From Phascolarctobacterium sp. (GTDB taxonomy: Bacteria > Bacillota > Negativicutes > Acidaminococcales > Acidaminococcaceae), in contig JAUNOC010000005.1 of assembly GCA_030531205.1 (NCBI GenBank), forward strand, positions 38,032 to 102,031: a stretch of 64,000 bases of DNA, read 5' to 3'. How positions within the stretch are numbered: the stretch's first letter is position 1; every line of letters begins with the position of its first letter. Made by a program: the position numbers and the translations under genes. Positions 52,561 through 60,236 of the stretch are shown here, in pieces. Below the pieces are notes generated by a model. The model was not told where the DNA came from, searched no databases, and worked only from the letters and a program-made list of their open reading frames with translations.

Positions 52561-53194
52561 TCCTCTCCACTTCTTCCGCCGAAGCAACTATAACCTCCGC
52601 TCCTGCTTTTCGCAATTCTTCCACCGTGCGGAAGCCCCAACTTACTGCAATACAGGGAATCCCCGCATTTCTTGCCGTTGCCACATCCACTTCACTGTCA
52701 CCTACATATATTGTATTTGTTCTGTCGGTCTTTAATTGTTCCATACATTCAAAAACACTGTCCGGCTGGGGTTTGCGGCGAATACCCTGACGCTCGCCGC
52801 AGGCAAAATCAAAAAGACCGGGGAAGTATTGTTCACACAAAGGTTGCACCGCAAAATCCGGCTTGTTGCTCACCAATGCGGTTTTTATCCCCTTTTCCCG
52901 CAAATTGGCAATCAATGCCAGAACACCGTCATAAGGTTTCGTTTCAATAGCACAATGCTCTTTGTAATATGTGCTGTACACGGGCATAATCTTATCAATC
53001 AAAGCATCATCATCCCCGAAAATATTTTCCCAAATCCAGCGTGAACCATTACCCAAATAGTGTACTAATTCCATTTTCTCCCTTGCCGGATAACCAAATT
53101 CAAGCAAAGTATGATTGATGGCATTGCACAAATCATCCAACGTATCCAGCACCGTTCCGTCCATATCAAATACAACTAACTTAACACCCTTCAT
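52547..53194 (-). CDS. gph: HAD-family phosphatase (phosphoglycolate phosphatase-like)
   Basis: 215 residues from the ATG at 53194 (GAGGGGG upstream; a TTG two codons earlier is less likely). HAD motifs: FDMDGTVLDT (nucleophile Asp), a four-helix cap, TALVSNKPD (Thr/Ser), RKPQPDSV (Lys), YVGDSEVDVATARNAG (acidic). Gph/PpaX-type phosphatase. The last codons (ISN, stop) are written in TAATTAC-type heptad repeat, so the gene's 3' end has been reshaped by the neighbouring element. Not clearly in an operon. Confidence 0.87.
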   Translation of the reverse strand: MKGVKLVVFDMDGTVLDTLDDLCNAINHTLLEFGYPAREKMELVHYLGNGSRWIWENIFGDDDALIDKIMPVYSTYYKEHCAIETKPYDGVLALIANLREKGIKTALVSNKPDFAVQPLCEQYFPGLFDFACGERQGIRRKPQPDSVFECMEQLKTDRTNTIYVGDSEVDVATARNAGIPCIAVSWGFRTVEELRKAGAEVIVASAEEVERKISN

Positions 53195-53212
53195 TCTCAA
53201 ACCCCCTCTTTA

Positions 53213-53250
53213 TTTTAATCACAGAAACATTTTACAACAATTTCTAATTC
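53213..53250. repeat. Solo repeat end
   Basis: TTTAATCACAGAAACATTTT (53215-53240 region) followed by TTTCTAA-like heptads, in the 85 bp between gph and the HNH gene. Confidence 0.5.
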
Positions 53251-53279
53251 CTAGTTTCTCACTCCCTTACACCTGAAAC

Positions 53280-54047
53280 TTATTCATATCTTTCCAACAA
53301 TTTCTCTGCCCCGTCAGCGAGGTACCAGCGAGTAGTGGAAAAATAAGGTAAACACATGCCTCGCATATCCGGTGCCAGGAATGCTACTGCCAATGTTTCC
53401 AATGCCGTTTCAATTTTTGTGCCTTCTGCCACCATATCCGTCAGTTGTTCTGCTAAGCGTTCAATCAAGGCTTTTCTCATTCTGCACAAACGGGGAGCGT
53501 TCAAATTTAACTCTTCTATTGTCCGTTCTGCCCTGTCCACTAATTTTTTAGGGCAGGAACGGTAGTCAACATACATAGTGCCATCGTATTCACTAAAACA
53601 CCAAATTCTTGTCATGGGAATTTTCAAAGGATTGAGAATTCTGCCACTAAGTTTTTTGTTCCCCTTCAGCACATCACAACTGCGGTCAATCTGCCGTGCG
53701 GAAAATCGTTCTGCCGCTTCCGGCACATCCGGCTGACTGCCGCCATGACAGACCCCCAACATATTCCACCAGTCCAAATGATAATTATGCTTACCGAACT
53801 CCGTATCCGCTTTAGGATAAAAATGTTCCACCCTGAAATCATCTACCTGGCCTTCAACCTTTGCCATGGCAATAGCAGTTTCACAATAGGCACACAATCC
53901 GTGCTGGTCTTTTATCAAAGTGGCTTTAATCTGCCTGTATCCCTTGCGTTTATGTTTGTGAAAATAAGTCCAGGTTTCATGGGGATGAGTCAGACGAAAC
54001 TGTTTTAACTCTGACGGTTCTTCAGGACTTTTATAAACCTTTTTCAT
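53280..54047 (-). CDS. ptuB: HNH endonuclease, PtuB/TIGR02646 type (Septu-like defence)
   Basis: 255 residues. N-terminal KQFRLTHPHETWTYF, then the HNH core: LCAYCET (Cys pair ~52-55), DDFRVEHFYPKA (catalytic His ~75), YHLDWWNMLGVCHGG (Asn), RSCDVLKGNKKLSGRILNPL. This order (CxYC, VEHFxPK, WxNxLxVCHGG, CDxxKGN...LNP) is that of the HNH partner of RecF-like ATPases in Septu and in retron Ec78-type effectors. Predicted to cut nucleic acid on phage infection. It overlaps the ATPase gene by ATGA. No reverse transcriptase is nearby. Confidence 0.85.
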   Translation of the reverse strand: MKKVYKSPEEPSELKQFRLTHPHETWTYFHKHKRKGYRQIKATLIKDQHGLCAYCETAIAMAKVEGQVDDFRVEHFYPKADTEFGKHNYHLDWWNMLGVCHGGSQPDVPEAAERFSARQIDRSCDVLKGNKKLSGRILNPLKIPMTRIWCFSEYDGTMYVDYRSCPKKLVDRAERTIEELNLNAPRLCRMRKALIERLAEQLTDMVAEGTKIETALETLAVAFLAPDMRGMCLPYFSTTRWYLADGAEKLLERYE

Positions 54048-55153
54048 TTTTGTCTCCGCATTTTTCTCAAACGGATATCCATATCCGCCCTCAAAAGTAC
54101 CGGGTCATTACTCCCACACCAATTATCCAAATTCTTACGCAGTACAACTGCTTCCGGAGTATCAAACTTATCTTCTGCTACTAATTTCAAATATCTGTTC
54201 AAATTTCGCACAATGGGTACATGGGCGGGGCGTGGACTCACATGCTGGATATCCTCCAAAAGTTGCTTGCTTTCTGCGCCGAGCGAAAAATCCGGAATAA
54301 CCACCATGCCTGTTTTATCATCCAATATTCTAATTTGTTCAGGTTTCACCGTGCTCAAAACCTGGGGACTGTGGGTGGTTACCACAAACTGCACTTTTGG
54401 GAAAATTCTCGTCAAATCCGTCAGCACGGTCTGTTGCCAACTGGGATGCAGCAACAAATCCACCTCGTCAATCAGCACAATGCCGGGGGTAACTTCCGCC
54501 GCCTTGGCCCCCAATTCAGGATTTGCCAAAGCCATGTGCCATGCCAAATCCGCCACCACACCCATGGCGCAACGGGCTCCGTCACTGGCCCCCTCTGCCA
54601 AAAGTTCCCCATCCACATCGTCTATGAAAACAAATTTATCCAACTGCTTGTTGTAGTCAAACTTCGCCTTGTAACGCCGCAGCCCCCTGTTCACCGCATT
54701 TTTTATAACTGAGAACGCTTCCTTGATTTCCGCAAAACTCTTGCTGAAAAAATGTGCCTCTTCCATAATACGGCTTGTGTCGTAATATGCAAACACATTC
54801 ACAGGCCCGTCCTGCATATTCCTGCCGGTCACCGTATCAAAAGTTTCCCCGTGCCGCTCCTCCAGCCGGCGATAAACTGTAAGTTTTTCTAAATTTGCCT
54901 CCAGTTCCACCGGCAGTCGCTGTTCCATCCCCACTATTTTTTTGTTTTCACGCAATGGTTCCATCCGCACATCTCTTGATGAGATGCCCAAAGGTTCCTC
55001 ATCCAAAGCGGAGAGCGCCAGTTCAATACCGTCCAAAATAGCAGATTTTCCCCTTCCGTTCAGGCCGACCAGAACTGTTATCTTTTTGTCAAAATCAATT
55101 TGCAAATCGCTGTAACAGCGAAAGTTTTTCAGATGTAAATTTTTCAGTTTCAT
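54044..55153 (-). CDS. ptuA: RecF/SMC-like AAA ATPase, PtuA type (Septu-like defence)
   Basis: 369 residues from the ATG at 55153 (GGGGAGAGA directly upstream; earlier ATGs lie in that purine run). KLKNLHLKNFRCYSDLQIDF opening, Walker A GLNGRGKS (30-37), GASDGARCAMGVVADLAWHM in place of the ABC signature, Walker B IVLIDEVDLLLHPSWQ, THSPQVLSTV. Compact, without the long C-terminal TOPRIM seen in OLD nucleases. In Septu the ATPase senses infection and controls the HNH nuclease downstream. Divergent from the DUF401 gene. Confidence 0.85.
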   Translation of the reverse strand: MKLKNLHLKNFRCYSDLQIDFDKKITVLVGLNGRGKSAILDGIELALSALDEEPLGISSRDVRMEPLRENKKIVGMEQRLPVELEANLEKLTVYRRLEERHGETFDTVTGRNMQDGPVNVFAYYDTSRIMEEAHFFSKSFAEIKEAFSVIKNAVNRGLRRYKAKFDYNKQLDKFVFIDDVDGELLAEGASDGARCAMGVVADLAWHMALANPELGAKAAEVTPGIVLIDEVDLLLHPSWQQTVLTDLTRIFPKVQFVVTTHSPQVLSTVKPEQIRILDDKTGMVVIPDFSLGAESKQLLEDIQHVSPRPAHVPIVRNLNRYLKLVAEDKFDTPEAVVLRKNLDNWCGSNDPVLLRADMDIRLRKMRRQK

Positions 55154-55202
55154 TTCTCTCCCCATCCCCATTCTAAATCTTGTGTATTATTATAACATCT
55201 TA

Positions 55203-55231
55203 TTGATTTTTTTACTACAACTATATATAAT
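55203..55231 (+). promoter_or_regulatory. Promoter giving a leaderless DUF401 mRNA
   Basis: TTGATT (55203-55208), 17 bp, TATAAT (55226-55231). The ATG is at 55238, six bases after the -10, where transcription should start. Confidence 0.7.
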
Positions 55232-55237
55232 ACCAGT

Positions 55238-56446
55238 ATGAATATTTTTGTTGTGTTAACGATCGCTTTAGCGGTTATCGTAATTCTATTGAGGATTAAG
55301 TTTCCCATCGGTCCGGCCATGTTGGTGGCAGGGCTTTTAATTTGGCTGTTAAAAGCCCCCGAACCGGTTTTTCTTTGGCAGGCACTGACGGAGACATTGT
55401 CCATGCACCGTACCTATGACATCATTCTGGCACTGTATTTCGTTATGTGTTTGGAAATCGAACTGCGTACCAGCGGTACTTTGGCAGGTATGGTCAGTGC
55501 TTTGGAAAAAATCTTCAGCGGTGCGAAATTTACCTTGGCGGCCATGCCCGCATTTTTAGGCCTGTTGCCCAGTTTAGGAGGGGCAAGATTTTCCGCTCCC
55601 ATTGTGGAAGAAGCGGCAAAGGACTTAAATCTGAGTGCCGAACACAAATCCGCCATCAATTTCTGGTTCCGCCATATTTTTGAATTTTCCAACCCCATCA
55701 TTCCCGGCATGATTATTGCCTGCAGCATTATCAATGTGCCCTTCAGCGTCTTTCTGAAAAATCTTGCCTGGCTCACAGTGGTTGCCTTCGTGGTGGGGTA
55801 CCTCATTCTTATTGTCCCTATTAAAACGGACAATGTGAAAAAGATTGACACTGACGGCAAAAAACATTATGGGGATATTCTTTTGGGTGTGGCACCGGTT
55901 TTGCTGAACTTTCTCCTGGTTGTGGCCTTCCGTCTTAACGCTTCCCTTTCCATGCTGCTAGTGACAATCCTTATGTTCTTCGGACTGTGGATGTTGGGCA
56001 GGAAAGTAAATGGCAAGGAAGTTATCTTGGATGCCATTGACTTAAAAATGTTTATGAATGTACTTTTCATCTTGTACTTCATTCAGATATTGACCGTGAC
56101 TAAAGTGCTGCCGGAGATTGTGGCCGCCTTCCAGGCCAGCCCCCTGCCGGTGCCTGTGATTATCGCCTGTGTGTCCTTCATTATCGGCGTGCTCACCGGT
56201 CTCAGCCAGGGGCATGTGGCAATCGTCATGCCCATTGTGGCAGCCATGGGAACAGGTGATATGACTTTGGCATCCATCGCCATGGCCTTTGGCGTGGCAG
56301 GTCAAATGCTCACCCCCACCCACATGTGCCTGATTGTCACCATCAGTTATTTCAAAGCAAATCTGTTCACCACTCTCCGTCCATGTTTCTTTTGCGAAGT
56401 GATTCTCTTGACCATTTTTAGTGTGGTGACCTACTTCATTTATTGA
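55238..56446 (+). CDS. DUF401 family membrane protein
   Basis: 402 residues, about ten membrane spans. SLGGARFSAPIVEEAAKDL (~105), FRHIFEFSNPIIPGMI, GLSQGHVAIVMPIVAA and GQMLTPTHMCLIVT resemble the re-entrant motifs of DUF401/gluconate-like ion transporters; substrate unknown, though family members sit with amino-acid metabolism genes. No ribosome-binding site is seen and the promoter places +1 at the ATG. Followed with overlap by azlC-azlD, which export branched-chain amino acids, so a joint role in amino-acid movement is possible. Confidence 0.85.
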   Translation: MNIFVVLTIALAVIVILLRIKFPIGPAMLVAGLLIWLLKAPEPVFLWQALTETLSMHRTYDIILALYFVMCLEIELRTSGTLAGMVSALEKIFSGAKFTLAAMPAFLGLLPSLGGARFSAPIVEEAAKDLNLSAEHKSAINFWFRHIFEFSNPIIPGMIIACSIINVPFSVFLKNLAWLTVVAFVVGYLILIVPIKTDNVKKIDTDGKKHYGDILLGVAPVLLNFLLVVAFRLNASLSMLLVTILMFFGLWMLGRKVNGKEVILDAIDLKMFMNVLFILYFIQILTVTKVLPEIVAAFQASPLPVPVIIACVSFIIGVLTGLSQGHVAIVMPIVAAMGTGDMTLASIAMAFGVAGQMLTPTHMCLIVTISYFKANLFTTLRPCFFCEVILLTIFSVVTYFIY

Positions 56447-56448
56447 TT

Positions 56449-57135
56449 ATGTTTTCTGTGAATAAAGCGGTTCTGCATGCCGCTTTCAAAGATACCGTCC
56501 CTGTTTTGACAGGTTATATGGTTTTGGGATTTGCTTTTGGTGTGCTGGTAACAACGCACCAGTTTCCTGTGTGGCTGGCTCCCCTGATGAGCATCACCGT
56601 CTATGCCGGTGCCCTGCAATATTTGGCTGTTGATTTGTTGGCTAATCACATAGATTTTCTCAGCATTGCCATTGCCACCTTTCTGGTCAATGCCAGACAT
56701 TTGTTCTATGGCATCTCTTTGATAAATCAGTACAAAGGTACGGGCTGGCGAAAATTATATTTGATTTGGAGTCTGACGGACGAAACCTATTCTTTGGTAA
56801 CCGCCAATCTCCATCCTCAAGATAAAGATTATTACTGGTATGTGACCATTCTGGACCATTTGTATTGGATTAGCGGTTGTACTTTGGGCGGCATTGCAGG
56901 GACTATGTTGCCATTCAATACCTCCGGCATTGACTTTGCGTTAACCGCACTTTTCATAGTTATATTTACAGAACAATGGTTGAACACGGACAAACATTTC
57001 AGTGCCGGCTTGGGCATAGTTGCTTCTTCTGTTTGCCTGTTGTTGTTCAGTGCCAAAAATTTTCTTATTCCTTCAATCATAATTATCTGTATCGTACTTT
57101 GTTTTGCCAAGCGATATGAAAGGCGTTGGAAATAA
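56449..57135 (+). CDS. azlC: Branched-chain amino acid exporter subunit AzlC
   Basis: 228 residues from the ATG at 56449, two bases after the DUF401 stop (a TTG at 56443 overlapping it is an alternative). AzlC signatures: GYMVLGFAFGVL, PLMSITVYAGALQYLAVDLL, ATFLVNARHLFYGISL, WSLTDETYSL. Large membrane subunit of the AzlCD exporter of leucine/isoleucine analogues. The weak ribosome-binding site suggests coupling to DUF401 translation. Confidence 0.9.
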   Translation: MFSVNKAVLHAAFKDTVPVLTGYMVLGFAFGVLVTTHQFPVWLAPLMSITVYAGALQYLAVDLLANHIDFLSIAIATFLVNARHLFYGISLINQYKGTGWRKLYLIWSLTDETYSLVTANLHPQDKDYYWYVTILDHLYWISGCTLGGIAGTMLPFNTSGIDFALTALFIVIFTEQWLNTDKHFSAGLGIVASSVCLLLFSAKNFLIPSIIIICIVLCFAKRYERRWK

Positions 57136-57452
57136 TGTTTTATATTCTCACTGCCGTAGGAATTATGGCTCTCATTACATTCTTGTTACGGGGATTACCT
57201 TTTTTAATCTTCACAGACAAAAAGCATACCCCGGAAAGTATCGTTTATTTGGGACAGGTACTGCCCCCTGCCATTATCGGAATGTTGGTAATCTATTGTC
57301 TGAAAGATTGCCGCTTGCACAGTGTTTATTTTCTTCCGCCGGAATTTTTGTCGGGTATCTTAGTAATTATTTTGCAATGTTGGAAACGCAACATCCTGCT
57401 TTCCATCACACTGGGAACATTGGTGAATATGTTCTTGTGGCAAGTTTTTTGA
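57135..57452 (+). CDS. azlD: Branched-chain amino acid exporter subunit AzlD
   Basis: 105 residues from the ATG at 57135, sharing a base with the azlC stop (TAATG). Four membrane spans; ITFLLRGLPFLIF and GQVLPPAIIGMLVIYCL are AzlD-like. Small partner of AzlC. Its 3' end is followed directly by ATGAATA heptads of a repeat element. Confidence 0.88.
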   Translation: MFYILTAVGIMALITFLLRGLPFLIFTDKKHTPESIVYLGQVLPPAIIGMLVIYCLKDCRLHSVYFLPPEFLSGILVIILQCWKRNILLSITLGTLVNMFLWQVF

Positions 57453-57830
57453 ATTTTTTAATGAATAATGAATAATGAATAATTGTGATGGTATGTTCCG
57501 TTGATTAGGTTTTAGGTGTCAGGTATCAGGTGTCAGGGAAAGTCCGCATTATGCGAACTGTATTTTACCGCCCAGGCGTGGGCGGGGTGGATTGCCTGTA
57601 GGAACATAGAAAGGCAAGACGGGATGGGTCGCTCTCCCCGACCGAATAACAAAACTTAACATAGCACTGACTATTGCTATAATCACAGGAACATATTACC
57701 TTCCCTACGCCTTATGCCCTACGCTCTACGCCTTATCCTTCCCCTAATTCCTTTAACCTAATTTCAATCACAGGAACATCTTACCATAATTACTCATTAC
57801 TAATTACTCATTACTAATTTGTCAAACAAG
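57453..57830. repeat. Modular interspersed repeat, longest element
   Basis: ATGAATA heptads (57460-57482), left end 57486-57507, TCAGGTA heptads (57508-57537), AAGTCCGCATTATGCGAACTG, hairpin CCGCCCAGGCGTGGGCGG (57569-57588), ATTGCC...GGCAAGAC with TAGGAACAT in the loop, GGGATGGGTCGCTC, right end 57679-57703, CCCTACG/CCTTATG heptads (57703-57745), another right end 57762-57788, and TAATTAC heptads to 57818. It carries the same arm modules as the DUF559 cassettes but no gene. Confidence 0.75.
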
Positions 57831-57878
57831 ACCCCGGTCTTTGTTTATAAAATTTTTATTTTTTTAGGAGGTTTTATT

Positions 57879-58505
57879 GTGAAAAAAATTCTTTGTTTAG
57901 TAACCCTTCTGATGTCCATGTTTATGGCATCCGTTTGCAGTGCGGATATCAATATCCGAACCGTACATCTTTTCTTGGATTGCGATGAGGGCTATTCCAT
58001 CTTGCAGCAGGCAGAATTGGACCGTTACGCAACTCAACTGCAAAAAATTCTTCCCACGGGCTGCAAATTAGTCGCTGATGTAAAATTGGCAGAAAAAATT
58101 GATGCCCTTCGTGAAGAAAAATTAGACAGAATCTTTACTGTTAAGGACGAGGACTATGATTTGGGCGAACCCACTATGTCCCGTGTTTTGCTGAATGACA
58201 ATGACTGGGCAAAAATCTGTGAAGGTACTGATGTAAAGCACGTTCTTCATGTAAGATTCCAAAAGGGGTTCCAAAAAGTGAAAACCAATACTTTGAAATC
58301 CCTGGCAGGCCTTGGCGGCACAAAGGTTAAAACAAGCATCAATGTCATTACCAAACTGTTCAATGTTGCCAAAGGCAAAATTACTTTCCAAGACAAACAG
58401 ACCGTTGAAGGCAAATCCCACAGCGATTTTTCCTTATCCGGTGCCGCTAAAATGACTATGGACAAAGTTTGCAAAACCGTGCAAGTTGTTCCCGGCGCTT
58501 TTTAA
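57879..58505 (+). CDS. Secreted protein of unknown function
   Basis: 208 residues from the GTG at 57879, seven bases after AGGAGG. Signal peptide MKKILCLVTLLMSMFMASVCSA (22 residues). The mature part (NIRTVHLFLDCDEGYSILQQ, LQKILPTGCKLV, RVLLNDNDWAKICEGTDVKHVLHVRF, GAAKMTMDKVCKTV) is not recognised; it resembles periplasmic proteins with an alpha/beta fold of the DUF4136/lipoprotein type only loosely. It precedes the esterase gene by 21 bp and is probably cotranscribed. Confidence 0.7.
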   Translation: MKKILCLVTLLMSMFMASVCSADINIRTVHLFLDCDEGYSILQQAELDRYATQLQKILPTGCKLVADVKLAEKIDALREEKLDRIFTVKDEDYDLGEPTMSRVLLNDNDWAKICEGTDVKHVLHVRFQKGFQKVKTNTLKSLAGLGGTKVKTSINVITKLFNVAKGKITFQDKQTVEGKSHSDFSLSGAAKMTMDKVCKTVQVVPGAF

Positions 58506-58526
58506 TTTTTTTAATAGGTGATGAAA

Positions 58527-60191
58527 ATGAAAAAATTAGCATTACTTTCAATTTTGGCAGTCCTTGCCACTGCCTCCATCGGCTATGCAGCCGGCAATGA
58601 TTTTATGGTGAAATGCCATAACGGTTATTTTGTGGGTTCCAGGGAAAAAGACACAGGCGTTCTTTCTTTCAAAGGCATTCCCTATGCCCAACAACCCGTG
58701 GGCGAGTTGCGTTGGAAAGCGCCCCTGCCCCTGCCCAGCAGCAAAAATGTTTATCAGGCAAAAGAATTTGGTGTTGTACCTTTGCAAAACATTGACCCCA
58801 ATGACACTGAGGATTTGGCAAATTCCCCCACAGACGAAAACTGCTTGAACGTTAATGTGTGGACTGCCGATTTAACTACCAAAAAGAAACCCGTAATGTT
58901 CTACATTCACGGCGGCGCTTATGGTTGGGAAGCGGCCCGTTCCATTTTCTATGATATGCAATATATGGTCAAAGAAAATCCTGACATCGTCTTGGTTACC
59001 TTTGACTACCGTGTGAATTCCTTGGGTTTCTTTGACTTGAGCAAAGTGCCTGACGGCAAGGTTTATAAGAGCAAGGACTTTAAGGACAGCGGTTACTTGG
59101 GCGTATTGGACACCATTGCCGCCTTGAAATGGACTAAGAAAAACATTGCCGCCTTTGGTGGCGACCCTGACAACATCACCGTCTTCGGTGAATCCGCTGG
59201 CGGCGGTTTGAGTTCCATTATGCTGGCTACCAAACCCGCACAAGGACTTTTCAAGCGTGTTATTATCCAGTCCGGTGCATTGAATTTAACCATGAACCAG
59301 GAAACTATTGATGCCATGGACCAGACCGGCGCCATTATGCAGGTTACCGGTGCCAAAAACATGGACGATATGATGGCTTTGAAAAAAGAAGACATCCTCA
59401 AAGCGTGGGATTTGGAATCCGGCCGTATGGGTGCAGAGGGTGGCACTTTGATACAAAATCTTAATAACCATCCCCTCCGTGGCGGCAACAGCATTATTCC
59501 TGAAAAGCCCTTAAATGCATTGGTGAGCGGCGTAGGCAAGAATGTGGATGTTATGATCGGGTCAACCGCTGACGAATGGCGTTACTGGATTAACGAAATG
59601 CCCGGCAATCTCAGCCAAAAAATGCACCACATTGACATGATTGATAAAATCAAAATTGAACAGTGGTACAAAAAAGGTACGCAGCCGGAACTGGTGGATG
59701 CTTATTTGAAAATTGCCAGAAATAAAAATTCCTATTGGGACAAAAAAATCTCCGGCTTCGGGCAAAGGGTGGAAATGGTCAACGATGTTGCCTTCCGCAT
59801 TCCCTCCATCAAATTAGCCGAGGCACATATTAACGCCAAGGGCAAGGGCAAAACCTATATGTATTACTTCGCCAAGGAATCCGACCTTGCCGACTGGGCA
59901 GGCGCTCCCCATGCTTCGGAACTGCCCTATGTGTTCTGTAACCCCAAATTAGGCGGCACTGCGATTTACGGTACAACGGATATGGCATTGGCAAAAAAAG
60001 TTTGCCGTGCCTGGACAAATTTTGCCCGCACCGGCAACCCCAGTACCGATGATTTTGTTTGGGAACAATACGATTTGAGTAACCGCAAAACCATGGTGAT
60101 TAAGAGCAAAGATGTAATACAAATGGTAAATGACCCCTTACCGGCACAAAGAATCCTGCTTGACGCAGCAGAACTTTACCAAAGTGTTTGA
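58527..60191 (+). CDS. Secreted type-B carboxylesterase
   Basis: 554 residues from the ATG at 58527 (AGGTG six bases upstream; ATG at 58521 is an alternative). Signal peptide of ~22 residues ending GYA. Carboxylesterase/lipase type B family: GKVxG-like FKGIPYAQQPVGELRW (~48-63), oxyanion HGGAYGW (128-134), nucleophile FGESAGGG (Ser223), acid in GSTADEWR, and histidine in APHASELPYVF (~450). Hydrolyses esters in the periplasm or outside; natural substrate unknown. Ends at a strong terminator shared with the converging autotransporter. Confidence 0.9.
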   Translation: MKKLALLSILAVLATASIGYAAGNDFMVKCHNGYFVGSREKDTGVLSFKGIPYAQQPVGELRWKAPLPLPSSKNVYQAKEFGVVPLQNIDPNDTEDLANSPTDENCLNVNVWTADLTTKKKPVMFYIHGGAYGWEAARSIFYDMQYMVKENPDIVLVTFDYRVNSLGFFDLSKVPDGKVYKSKDFKDSGYLGVLDTIAALKWTKKNIAAFGGDPDNITVFGESAGGGLSSIMLATKPAQGLFKRVIIQSGALNLTMNQETIDAMDQTGAIMQVTGAKNMDDMMALKKEDILKAWDLESGRMGAEGGTLIQNLNNHPLRGGNSIIPEKPLNALVSGVGKNVDVMIGSTADEWRYWINEMPGNLSQKMHHIDMIDKIKIEQWYKKGTQPELVDAYLKIARNKNSYWDKKISGFGQRVEMVNDVAFRIPSIKLAEAHINAKGKGKTYMYYFAKESDLADWAGAPHASELPYVFCNPKLGGTAIYGTTDMALAKKVCRAWTNFARTGNPSTDDFVWEQYDLSNRKTMVIKSKDVIQMVNDPLPAQRILLDAAELYQSV

Positions 60192-60192
60192 C

Positions 60193-60236
60193 AGCATAAA
60201 AAAAGGCACGGCTTACGCCGTGCCTTTTTTTATGCT
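60193..60236. terminator. Bidirectional terminator, esterase/autotransporter
   Basis: AGCATAAAAAAAGGCACGGC and its exact complement around a TTAC loop, 20-bp stem. Confidence 0.9.

Noticed and set aside
53280..55153. Retron Ec78-like system
   Set aside because: No reverse transcriptase gene or msr/msd-like RNA was found beside the ATPase-HNH pair, so Septu-like is the better label.
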